46,923 nucleotides of DNA from contig JANQQT010000084.1 of NCBI GenBank assembly GCA_028284925.1, forward strand, positions 1 to 46,923, written 5' to 3'. The DNA is from Phycisphaeraceae bacterium. GTDB taxonomy: Bacteria > Planctomycetota > Phycisphaerae > Phycisphaerales > Zrk34. Under the pieces are notes generated by a model. The model worked only from the letters and a program-made list of their open reading frames with translations, had not been told where the DNA came from and made no database searches. Made by a program: the position numbers and the translations under genes. Positions 9,059 through 16,324 of this stretch are shown here, piece after piece. Within the stretch, counting starts at the first letter, position 1. Every line of letters starts with the position of its first letter.

Positions 9059-9946
9059 ATGACGCAACCACCCGCACAACATCCTCCAACGCCTGGCAAT
9101 CCGCCGCCGCCACCCAGCACTCAAGAGTACATATGCAGCGAGTGTGCAAAGAAGTTCACTGCGGAGAGTGTCGTGAATTACGAAGGTCGAGTGGTATGTC
9201 GACGCTGTCTGGGTTTCGGTCCGCCAGAAAGAAAGATGGATTCGGGGAAAAGGAAGGCCATTCTACTCATCCTGCTGGCTTTGACGCCTATCATCGCTGT
9301 GACGGTGGTCCTGGCATGGACGCCTATCAAGAGTTGGGTTATCCGGACGGCCAAACCAACGCTGGTGGACAGTGAAAAGGATAAGGCTGATCCGTATTTT
9401 CCTGTTAAGGATGAGAATGACAAGAAGATCAAGCCGGGTTCAACGCGTCGGGTGGATGACTTTCTGCGGCTGGTTCTTCGGACGAACAACGTCAAATCGA
9501 TTGCCACCGGCGCCATGACGGCGGATTGGAATGATCTGTTTCTGGCGAGTGGTTCCCGTAAGACTGAATGGGAGCGATTTGCGACGAATCCCAGCAAACC
9601 GATTGAGTTTTTGAACGAAGAGCTTCCTAAGTGGAAGACGTCGCCCGTATTTATTGAGATTGAGTTGGTATCTAAAGAAGATCAATGGCGGATGACTAAG
9701 GAAGTGGCAGGGAGAATTGATCGATCGGATATCAAACGCTACAACTCCGCTGAGGGTTTGCTGAAACCGATTAATCTTTCAGGCTCAGGTGTTTCCCACC
9801 TGTTTCAGGACAAAGGTATTTATTGGGTGCGAACGAATTATGTTTCGATCGCGATGTCAGACATGGATCCAGTGGGATATATTCGCGGCATAAGGATTCA
9901 TACACAGGCGTTTCTGGATGCGCATAAGCCAAAAGAAGAAGAGTAA
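9059..9946 (+). CDS. Zinc-ribbon, single-span membrane protein of unknown function
   Basis: A 295-residue protein. A Pro-rich start (residues 1-20) is followed by a zinc-ribbon with two CxxC pairs, Cys26/Cys29 (CSEC) and Cys47/Cys50 (CRRC), then one membrane span at about 67-87. The zinc ribbon is therefore probably cytoplasmic and the C-terminal 200 residues extracytoplasmic. The C-terminal domain contains DDFLRLVLRTNN, WNDLFLASGSRK and DMDPVGYIRGIRI and matches no family I can name. The same architecture logic (CxxC...CxxC at the N-terminus, membrane domain after it) recurs at 46079. A GAGTGAAG stretch just before ATG may be the ribosome binding site. Confidence 0.7.
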   Translation: MTQPPAQHPPTPGNPPPPPSTQEYICSECAKKFTAESVVNYEGRVVCRRCLGFGPPERKMDSGKRKAILLILLALTPIIAVTVVLAWTPIKSWVIRTAKPTLVDSEKDKADPYFPVKDENDKKIKPGSTRRVDDFLRLVLRTNNVKSIATGAMTADWNDLFLASGSRKTEWERFATNPSKPIEFLNEELPKWKTSPVFIEIELVSKEDQWRMTKEVAGRIDRSDIKRYNSAEGLLKPINLSGSGVSHLFQDKGIYWVRTNYVSIAMSDMDPVGYIRGIRIHTQAFLDAHKPKEEE

Positions 9947-10060
9947 AGAAGTCTTAGTATGAATCGAAGTCGTGAGGTCCAATCACCAGTTTTATCTAAG
10001 CCTCAAGAGCGTGTGGCATTATAATTGTTCTGCACGTCATTACTCTTGAGGAACGCGATC

Positions 10061-11494
10061 ATGAAGTATCCGGATTCAGGCGGGCGCATAGATTTTAGAC
10101 TAAACGCCTTGTGTGTTTTGTTGTTGATTTGGGTCTCCCAGATTGTGCCGGCAATGGCGAAAGCCAAGGAGGTCAAGCCGCCGAATATTGTGTTCATTAT
10201 GGTGGACGATATGGGTTATGCGGATCTGGGGTGTTATGGGGGCAAGGCGATTGCGACACCTCATCTGGATCGCATGGCAAAAGAGGGGATGCGATTTACA
10301 CAGGCGTATTCGGGCTGTGTGGTATGTGCGCCGGCCAGATCAACATTGATGACCGGGTTTCATATGGGGCATACCTCGGTGCGGCTGAATACGGGAGGTG
10401 TGCCTCTGCTGGATAAGGACGTCACGGTGGCGGAGGTGTTGAAAAAGGCAGGGTATGTGACGGGCGGATTTGGAAAGTGGGGTCTGGGAGATATCGGGAC
10501 AAGCGGTGCCGCGGAGAAGCAGGGATTTGATGAGTTTTATGGGTATTACCATCAAATTCATGCACACGAATACTATCCGAAATATTTGATTGACGGGGGC
10601 AAGAAAGTCATGTTGCCCGCGAAGCCAAATGACCGGGCCTCGTATACGCACTATCTGATTGTGGATCGGATGAAAAAGTTTATTCGTAAACACAGAGATC
10701 GACCGTTTTTCTGTTATGCACCGTGGACGCCGCCCCATGGGAAATATCAGATACCGACATCCGACCCGGCGTGGAAAATTTATAAGGATAAGAAATGGCC
10801 ACGTAATGCAAAAGTGGCGGCGGCAATGGACAGCATGGTCGATCGTCATGTGGGAGAAGTATTGGCATTGCTTCAAGAGTTGAAGATAGACGATCGGACC
10901 ATTGTATTTTTCTGCTCGGATAATGGGGCGGCAGAGCGGTTTGACGGAGCGTTGAATTCAAGTGGATTCCTTCGAGGGAGAAAGCGATCCGTATACGAAG
11001 GTGGGATTCGGGTACCGATGATTGTAAGGTGGCCGGGCGCAGTCAAGGCGGGTATTACGAGTAACCTGCAATGGTATTTTCCGGATGTATTGCCGACACT
11101 GGCGGAACTCGGTGGAGCACGACAACATGTACCCGAAGGAATCGATGGGCTCTCGATCGTGCCGACATTGATTGGAGAAAAGAACGCGGGGCAACGCCAG
11201 CAAGTTCATGAAGCCTTGTATTGGGAGTGGCATTTGTATAACTGGCGTAAGCGTGAACTCCAGCAGAATGGATTGATGCAGGGTATGCGAATGGGGAACT
11301 GGAAACTGGTGAGGCATCGACAGAATCAACCCTGGGAGTTGTATGATCTGAGCAAGGATATTGCTGAGAAAGACAATATCGCTGACCAACATGCGGCAGT
11401 TGTGAAGAAAATGCTCGCCTGGATCAGCGCCAATCGCAAGGAACCGCGCCCCCAGGCCGAGCCTAAACACGCGAAGGGCAGAAAATTCAATTGA
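10061..11494 (+). CDS. Secreted formylglycine-dependent sulfatase
   Basis: A 477-residue type I sulfatase (arylsulfatase A-like, S1 family). These enzymes hydrolyse sulfate esters, in planctomycetes often on sulfated polysaccharides. After a hydrophobic signal segment (about residues 14-34) come the metal-binding Asp49-Asp50 in VFIMVDDMGYADLG and the activation motif CAPAR (89-93), where Cys89 would be converted to formylglycine, followed by STLMTG. GFGKWGLG and CSDNGA supply further active-site and calcium ligands. The start at ATG 10061 is chosen because of GAGGA 7 bases upstream and a good signal peptide; an upstream in-frame TTG at 10025 is unlikely. TATAAT at 10020-10025 could be a -10 box. 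No sulfatase-maturing enzyme gene is nearby. Confidence 0.93.
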   Translation: MKYPDSGGRIDFRLNALCVLLLIWVSQIVPAMAKAKEVKPPNIVFIMVDDMGYADLGCYGGKAIATPHLDRMAKEGMRFTQAYSGCVVCAPARSTLMTGFHMGHTSVRLNTGGVPLLDKDVTVAEVLKKAGYVTGGFGKWGLGDIGTSGAAEKQGFDEFYGYYHQIHAHEYYPKYLIDGGKKVMLPAKPNDRASYTHYLIVDRMKKFIRKHRDRPFFCYAPWTPPHGKYQIPTSDPAWKIYKDKKWPRNAKVAAAMDSMVDRHVGEVLALLQELKIDDRTIVFFCSDNGAAERFDGALNSSGFLRGRKRSVYEGGIRVPMIVRWPGAVKAGITSNLQWYFPDVLPTLAELGGARQHVPEGIDGLSIVPTLIGEKNAGQRQQVHEALYWEWHLYNWRKRELQQNGLMQGMRMGNWKLVRHRQNQPWELYDLSKDIAEKDNIADQHAAVVKKMLAWISANRKEPRPQAEPKHAKGRKFN

Positions 11495-11660
11495 CAAAAT
11501 ACGGGGACAATACACTTTAAGATTGTTGCTAATCGCTGCAATCGACATAACCGGAAAAACCCCACCAAACTATTGGTTTTCAGCCAAAATCGATGATTTT
11601 ATCGTTTTGACAAACACATATTTACCCGAACAAATTCCGTCCATATGTCCGATAACTGTA
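11495..11660. other. Intergenic stretch after the sulfatase gene
   Basis: AT-rich, no coding frame. A weak inverted repeat is seen (AAAACC near 11559 with GGTTTT near 11575) but no clear intrinsic terminator follows the sulfatase. TTGACA occurs at 11491-11496 without a -10 at proper spacing. Confidence 0.4.
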
Positions 11661-11689
11661 TTGACAAAGTCGGGGTGATCCTGTATAAT
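11661..11689 (+). promoter_or_regulatory. Consensus sigma-70 promoter of the glycosyltransferase gene
   Basis: TTGACA (11661-11666), exactly 17 bases, then TATAAT (11684-11689): a perfect match in both boxes at the optimal spacing. Transcription would start near 11696 and give a leader of about 70 bases that contains the hairpin at 11720-11741. It is the strongest promoter seen in the window. Confidence 0.85.
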
Positions 11690-11719
11690 CGCGGCCGTAA
11701 AGATAGAGAGAAAGATGAT

Positions 11720-11741
11720 CCTACAGGGCTGTTCCCGTAGG
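11720..11741 (+). other. Hairpin in the leader of the glycosyltransferase gene
   Basis: CCTAC, a bulged A, and GGG (11720-11728) pair with CCC and GTAGG (11734-11741) around a five-base loop (11729-11733). No T-tract follows. It lies between the consensus promoter and the GGAGGAG ribosome binding site (11758-11764) and may stabilise the mRNA or affect translation. Confidence 0.4.
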
Positions 11742-11766
11742 TCAGCGCTTATGATATGGAGGAGAA

Positions 11767-12729
11767 ATGATGGACGAGAAAAAGAACGTTATGCAGGAAA
11801 ACCAATTACAGTCTGTTGTGGAGACTGACGAAAAAGTCGGGCCGATCTGCTCGATCGTTATCCCTGCGCACAATGAAGAGCAGGTGATTGCGCGTTGTCT
11901 GCGTAGTCTGCTGGATGGCTGTGGCAAGGATGAAATCGATGTCATTGTGGTGGCGAATAACTGCGATGACAAAACCGTGGAAATTGCATCGTCATTCGGC
12001 GCGCCCGTTCGCGTGATTGAAACACCGATTGGGAACAAGGCACACGCGATGGACCTTGGTGATGAGGCGGCGATGACCTTTCCGCGGATTTATCTGGATG
12101 CGGATATCGTAATACCGATTGATTCAGTGCGTAAGGTCGCGAAGGTTCTGAGTGAACGTAAAGCACTATGCGCATCGCCGCGTATGCGTTTGAACCTGGA
12201 CGGTAGATCATGGGGTGTCAAGGCCTATTATGATATCTGGTCACGATTGCCTTATGCCAAGCAGCAGATGATAGGATCAGGTGTTTATGCGCTGAGCGAG
12301 GAGGGGCGCAGCAGATTCGGCAAGTTCCCCAATCTGCTGGCCGAAGATGAGTTTATTCGTTTGACTTTTTCAGAGGACGAACGGCAGGTCATCAATGACT
12401 GCTGGTTTCAGGTTGATGTGCCGAAAACGCTTCGCGACCTGACACGATTGCGAATGCGTTGGGACCGGGGGGTGGCTCAGTTCAGCGAGAAATACCCGGA
12501 TCTGAAGAAACGCGAGAAGCGCAATTACCGGGGAGCTCTGGCAAGACTGGCGGGCAATCCGGTACGCTGGCCTGCATTGGCAACTTATGTCTCGACATGG
12601 ATGGTTACCAAAGTGGGGGGCAGGCTTCAGCGAAGATTTAAGAAGAATGAATTCGAGTGGACGCGCGATCAATCCGCAAGGATGATGGTGAAACCTGAGG
12701 AGCAGTCAGCCTCAGCTCCCGGATCGTAA
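11767..12729 (+). CDS. Glycosyltransferase family 2 protein
   Basis: A 320-residue GT-A fold glycosyltransferase. The N-terminal nucleotide-sugar region shows CSIVIPAHNEEQVIARCL (28-45), VVANNCDDKT (61-70) and the metal-binding DAD (111-113) in RIYLDADIVI. A later EDEFIRL and the RMRWDRG segment are consistent with the acceptor and catalytic part. Donor and acceptor cannot be told. There is no clear membrane span, so it should be cytoplasmic or peripheral. GGAGGAG at 11758-11764 is 5 bases from a second in-frame ATG at 11770, which may be the true start (319 residues). The gene is a single transcription unit with a consensus promoter upstream and a terminator at 12767-12800. Confidence 0.9.
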   Translation: MMDEKKNVMQENQLQSVVETDEKVGPICSIVIPAHNEEQVIARCLRSLLDGCGKDEIDVIVVANNCDDKTVEIASSFGAPVRVIETPIGNKAHAMDLGDEAAMTFPRIYLDADIVIPIDSVRKVAKVLSERKALCASPRMRLNLDGRSWGVKAYYDIWSRLPYAKQQMIGSGVYALSEEGRSRFGKFPNLLAEDEFIRLTFSEDERQVINDCWFQVDVPKTLRDLTRLRMRWDRGVAQFSEKYPDLKKREKRNYRGALARLAGNPVRWPALATYVSTWMVTKVGGRLQRRFKKNEFEWTRDQSARMMVKPEEQSASAPGS

Positions 12730-12766
12730 TGCATTCGCTCGGCTAAAGGTGTCAGGAAATACAGGT

Positions 12767-12800
12767 CGGCACGATCGTTGAAAAGCGATCGTGCCGTTTT
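12767..12800 (+). terminator. Intrinsic terminator of the glycosyltransferase gene
   Basis: A perfect 11-bp stem, CGGCACGATCG (12767-12777) with CGATCGTGCCG (12786-12796), an eight-base loop, then TTTT. It follows the stop codon by about 37 bases. The T-tract is only on the + side. Confidence 0.85.
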
Positions 12801-12884
12801 CGTATTTGTAGGAGAGTAAGGTATTTACCACTACGATTGACGGCAGAATTCCGAATCGGAAGTTTGCACTTTGGCGAAGATTAA

Positions 12885-13880
12885 TCACCATCCACAATCA
12901 GATCGGGCATCCGGAAATGTACCCTTGATTTGCTCAAGAGCGACTTGTTGTTCAAGCGTGAGTTCTTTTGGCACGTCGATCTTGATCTGAGCGAGCAGGT
13001 CGCCTTTTTTGCCCTTGGCGTCTTCGATGCCCGCGCCGCGTAATCGCAGTTTGCTACCGCTGGCGGCACCGGGGGGAATTTTGAGGTCCGCCGTGCCGGT
13101 AAGTGTGGGAATTGAGACCGTCGCACCGAATATGGCCTCATCGATTGAAATCGGCACATCCAGAAGAACATTGAGACCATCCCGTCGAAAGTATGGATGA
13201 GAACTGATCTTAATGGTCAAAATCAGATCACCAGGTGCGCCGCCATCGGTTGAAGGCTGACCTTTGCCCCGTAATCGAAGCTTCGCGCCATCGCTGACTC
13301 CCTTCGGAATTTTGACATCGACATCCTGAGTCCCTGAGGCACTATTGATCTTTATGGTCACCGATCCGCCGGTAGTGGCCTGTTGAAAAGGAATGCTTAC
13401 GGTGTGGAGTATGTCGCGACCTTTGGTTGGGGCGGCTCGACGTCTTCGACCACGCCCGCTACCCGGCATGGGACCACCCGGACCACCTTGCCCTCCCGGG
13501 GCCCCCCTACCACCTCCTCCATCGCCACCAAAAAACTGCTCGAATATTGAGTTCAGGTCGACGCCCTGACGAAGATCGTCCGTGCTGACGTTAAAGCCAC
13601 CTGGCCCGCCGTACGTAGTTCGGCCGGAATGACCTCCGAAGGGATCGCCTCCAGCAGCGCCGGAAACGCCGGCGTGGCCGAATTGATCATACAATTTTCT
13701 CTTTTCGGTATCGGACAATGCATCGTAAGCTTCCTGGACTTCGGCAAATCGCTCACTAGCGCCGGAGTCCTTGTTGACATCGGGATGATACTTCTTGGCG
13801 AGACGACGATACGCTTTTTTAATTTCGTCGTCATCGGCGGTGCGTCCAACACCTAGAATGTCATAGTAATCACGTGGCAT
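12885..13880 (-). CDS. DnaJ-family co-chaperone without zinc finger (CbpA-like)
   Basis: A 331-residue J-domain protein that would stimulate the ATPase of DnaK. The J domain is residues 4-68 with the essential HPD at 32-34. It is followed by a Gly-rich stretch (about 70-135, including [17 protein letters not shown]) and two C-terminal beta domains (about 150-320, with [17 protein letters not shown] and [17 protein letters not shown] repeats). The four CxxCxGxG repeats of DnaJ are missing, so this is the type II/CbpA class. No dnaK or grpE is in the window. It is the last gene of a long minus-strand run, 39 bases after the isomerase-like gene. Confidence 0.93.
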   Translation of the reverse strand: MPRDYYDILGVGRTADDDEIKKAYRRLAKKYHPDVNKDSGASERFAEVQEAYDALSDTEKRKLYDQFGHAGVSGAAGGDPFGGHSGRTTYGGPGGFNVSTDDLRQGVDLNSIFEQFFGGDGGGGRGAPGGQGGPGGPMPGSGRGRRRRAAPTKGRDILHTVSIPFQQATTGGSVTIKINSASGTQDVDVKIPKGVSDGAKLRLRGKGQPSTDGGAPGDLILTIKISSHPYFRRDGLNVLLDVPISIDEAIFGATVSIPTLTGTADLKIPPGAASGSKLRLRGAGIEDAKGKKGDLLAQIKIDVPKELTLEQQVALEQIKGTFPDARSDCGW

Positions 13881-13919
13881 TAGTCATTATTCTTCAGCGA
13901 GTTTTCTGAGTTCATCACT

Positions 13920-14711
13920 TTATCCGGAAAAGGGGTTGGACGAATCCCAACGTGCCTTGGCCTGTCGCAACGCGTGCGAAGCGTTGTCCAAGTCCCGAAG
14001 CTCGACGACTATATGGCGCAATCGTGTCGCAAGCGACAGGGCCACCCGATATGATGTGACGTCCAAAGAGCCATCGCCCACATTGCACCGTCCTCCTGTA
14101 TCGGTGACCGATCGCTCAGCATAGTCATCAAGTCGGGCAACTGTTAGTCTGCCCGCCAGACCCGCAGTCATCGCGTTCAAATCATGATCCGTGGCCAGGA
14201 CGGTGGCGGGGTCGATCGCCGCGCGAATGAAGTTCTCGTCGTGGCACTCGAGCCAAAGATCAAATTCCTGTGGATCGGACTCTCCGTGAATCGCAAGCGT
14301 GACGCCATGAGAATCAGCGGCGGTCAACACAGAGTCCAACACGTCCTTTGCAATACTCCGATAGGGAAAACTCAGGCATAACGGAACCCTGCCAATATCA
14401 GCGGCAAAGGCTATGGAAGCGAGAACGGACGCGACAACTCGGTCAATCTTTTGGTTGTCCAGCCAGTCGCGTTGGGGCACAAACAGATCAACACCTGATA
14501 TCATCAGGCCTGATCGGTGAAGTGCCGCAATCAGATCCTTGCGTGCACGACCATCCAACTCGCGTGGTCTCATGCCCGGCTGGGCGGCGGAGAGTTGAAC
14601 GAATCGCAACTCGGCGTCGGAGACATCATCGAGTGCACGCTGAAAGTTACCTCCAAAATGCTTAATGAGAGGCGAGAGCGTTGCGCTAAGCGGAGCGTCG
14701 TTATCAAACAT
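13920..14711 (-). CDS. Sugar phosphate isomerase/epimerase-like TIM-barrel protein
   Basis: A 263-residue protein when counted from ATG 14711. Features of the xylose isomerase-like TIM barrel family include LRFVQLSAAQPGMRP, RSGLMISGVDLFVPQ, GVTLAIHGES, FIRAAIDPATVLATDHD and a C-terminal LRHIVVELRD. The metal-binding Glu/Asp/His set is not obvious, so a catalytic role is uncertain. A longer frame reaches 14849, but ATG 14711 is preferred: the extra residues look non-coding and would run into the divergent fdhD gene. GAGG lies 12 bases upstream. It is probably cotranscribed with the dnaJ-like gene downstream. Confidence 0.6.
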   Translation of the reverse strand: MFDNDAPLSATLSPLIKHFGGNFQRALDDVSDAELRFVQLSAAQPGMRPRELDGRARKDLIAALHRSGLMISGVDLFVPQRDWLDNQKIDRVVASVLASIAFAADIGRVPLCLSFPYRSIAKDVLDSVLTAADSHGVTLAIHGESDPQEFDLWLECHDENFIRAAIDPATVLATDHDLNAMTAGLAGRLTVARLDDYAERSVTDTGGRCNVGDGSLDVTSYRVALSLATRLRHIVVELRDLDNASHALRQAKARWDSSNPFSG

Positions 14712-14800
14712 GTTTGTGGGTTGCCTCAACGATCGGTTCGGGAGGGATGATGTTAGCCACAAATCGCGCCACAATGAAGAGTTATCGCATAGGATGGAAC

Positions 14801-15616
14801 ATGACCGTTCGTCAATCCATCCGACGTTCCGTGGAGAAATATGGAACACAAGGGAACGTACGCGTGGAGGATGAATTGGCGATTGAAGAACCGTTGGAGA
14901 TCAGACTGCAGGATGCACCACTGGCCGTGACCATGCGAACGCCGGGGCACGATGTGGACCTGGCGGCGGGTTTTTGCATTACGGAAGGGGTGGTGGATCA
15001 ACCGGATGATATTGAGAAGATCGAACACTGCCGGGAGTCTGAAGATGATAATGTTGTTATCGTTCGTCTTTCGACCGAAGCGGTAGAACGTCACAGCGAG
15101 CAAATCCGCCGCGCCCAGAGAGCCAGTTTTCAATCCAGCTCATGCGGAATCTGCGGGAAGGAATCGATCGAACGAATTCATCAGCAGATTCCATCGATCA
15201 CGTCCGACATTCAAATTTCGGAAAAGACCATTCTGTCGCTTCCGACGACCATGCGCCAAACGCAGGCAACATTCGAAACGACAGGCGGACTTCACGCGGC
15301 GGGAATCTTCACGCCTCAAGGTGACCTCGTCACGCTCAGGGAGGATGTGGGACGACACAACGCAACGGACAAAGTCATAGGACATCACTTGATGCTGGGA
15401 AACCTTCCTTTGTCTTCAAGCATTCTGCTTGTATCGGGTCGAACCAGTTTTGAGATCCTCCAGAAGGCGGGAATGGCGGGGTTACCGATGGTGGGGGCCA
15501 TCAGTGCGCCCTCTTCATTGGCGGTGGATCTCGCCGACGCGCTGGGTATTACGCTGATAGGCTTCATTCGGGACGACAGGATGAACGTCTACACTCACTC
15601 CAATCGAATCGCTTGA
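14801..15616 (+). CDS. fdhD: Formate dehydrogenase accessory sulfurtransferase FdhD
   Basis: FdhD moves sulfur from a cysteine desulfurase to the molybdenum or tungsten bis-MGD cofactor so that formate dehydrogenase becomes active. From ATG 14801 the protein has 271 residues, typical for the family. It shows VEDELAIEEPLEIRL, TPGHDVDLAAGFCITEG, the sulfur-carrying CxxC at Cys115/Cys118 (SSCGICGKES), TGGLHAAG, REDVGRHNATDKVIG and SGRTSFEILQKA. Upstream in-frame starts exist (TTG 14714, ATG 14747/14750, ATG 14774). The 14801 start is chosen because FdhD homology begins there and it leaves room for a promoter before the divergent gene at 14711. No formate dehydrogenase subunit is in the window. 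Confidence 0.93.
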   Translation: MTVRQSIRRSVEKYGTQGNVRVEDELAIEEPLEIRLQDAPLAVTMRTPGHDVDLAAGFCITEGVVDQPDDIEKIEHCRESEDDNVVIVRLSTEAVERHSEQIRRAQRASFQSSSCGICGKESIERIHQQIPSITSDIQISEKTILSLPTTMRQTQATFETTGGLHAAGIFTPQGDLVTLREDVGRHNATDKVIGHHLMLGNLPLSSSILLVSGRTSFEILQKAGMAGLPMVGAISAPSSLAVDLADALGITLIGFIRDDRMNVYTHSNRIA

Positions 15617-15639
15617 ACCTACGCTTGCCGAGTGCCGGA

Positions 15640-16284
15640 CTAAACCTCAGACCATGTGACTTCAAGATCGAGCGCTTCGGCGAGACGATGCATGTATTGC
15701 TTTCGCGGAATGTCGATCGTGCCGAACCTCGTCATATGTGCGCTGTTGAGTTGTACATCAAGAAGAACGTATCCCCGGTCTCGCAGGTGATCGACAAGGG
15801 CTGCGAGGCATACTTTGGAGGCATCAGTCCCACCAAGATCAGGGCGGTGAAACATGGACTCGCCGAAAAAAGCACCGGCCAGACCAACCCCGTATAGTCC
15901 GCCAACAAGGCGATCATCCAACCACGCTTCAACACTGTGCGCGTAGCCAAGTTCGTGCAACTGACAATAAGCGTTGACGACTTCTTCGTTGATCCATGTA
16001 TCCGGATGCCCGGGCCTGGGTGCCGCACAAGATCGGATCACCTGTGAAAAAGCCGTGTCGTGTCGAATATCGAATACGCCGCGATTGATCTTTTGGCGAA
16101 CAGAGCGCGGAAGGCGAAATCGATCCAGCGGAAGCACAGCGCGCATGTCAGGTGAATACCAATCGACCCGATCGGAATAGCGCGACTCCGCCATGGGAAA
16201 CATGCCCTGGCAATACGCTGCCACGAGTAGCTGCGGCGTCAGTAGCAGGCGTTCAGGACGCTGGATGTTTTCATCATCTACCAT
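15640..16284 (-). CDS. aat: Leucyl/phenylalanyl-tRNA--protein transferase
   Basis: Aat transfers Leu or Phe from tRNA to proteins with an N-terminal Arg or Lys, creating an N-degron for ClpS/ClpAP. The 214-residue protein has the usual length and motifs: AAYCQGMFPMAE (22-33), WYSPDMRAVLPLDRF (42-56), TWIN (97-100), GGLYGVGLAGAFFGESMF (128-145) and DASKVCLAALVDHL (154-167). The C-terminus LDVQLNSAHMTRFGTIDIPR replaces the commoner HLxSLGA form with HMTRFGT, a mild change. It is convergent with fdhD (24-base gap) and starts 40 bases after the zinc-ribbon gene upstream, probably in one transcript. Confidence 0.93.
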   Translation of the reverse strand: MVDDENIQRPERLLLTPQLLVAAYCQGMFPMAESRYSDRVDWYSPDMRAVLPLDRFRLPRSVRQKINRGVFDIRHDTAFSQVIRSCAAPRPGHPDTWINEEVVNAYCQLHELGYAHSVEAWLDDRLVGGLYGVGLAGAFFGESMFHRPDLGGTDASKVCLAALVDHLRDRGYVLLDVQLNSAHMTRFGTIDIPRKQYMHRLAEALDLEVTWSEV

Positions 16285-16324
16285 GGCCGCTCAACGATCA
16301 CCACAAAATGAATGGGCCGTTCTG

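Noticed and set aside
11491-11516. TTGACA near the sulfatase stop as a promoter
   Set aside because: The nearest -10-like sequence (TACACT) is only 14 bases away, and a perfect promoter lies at 11661-11689.
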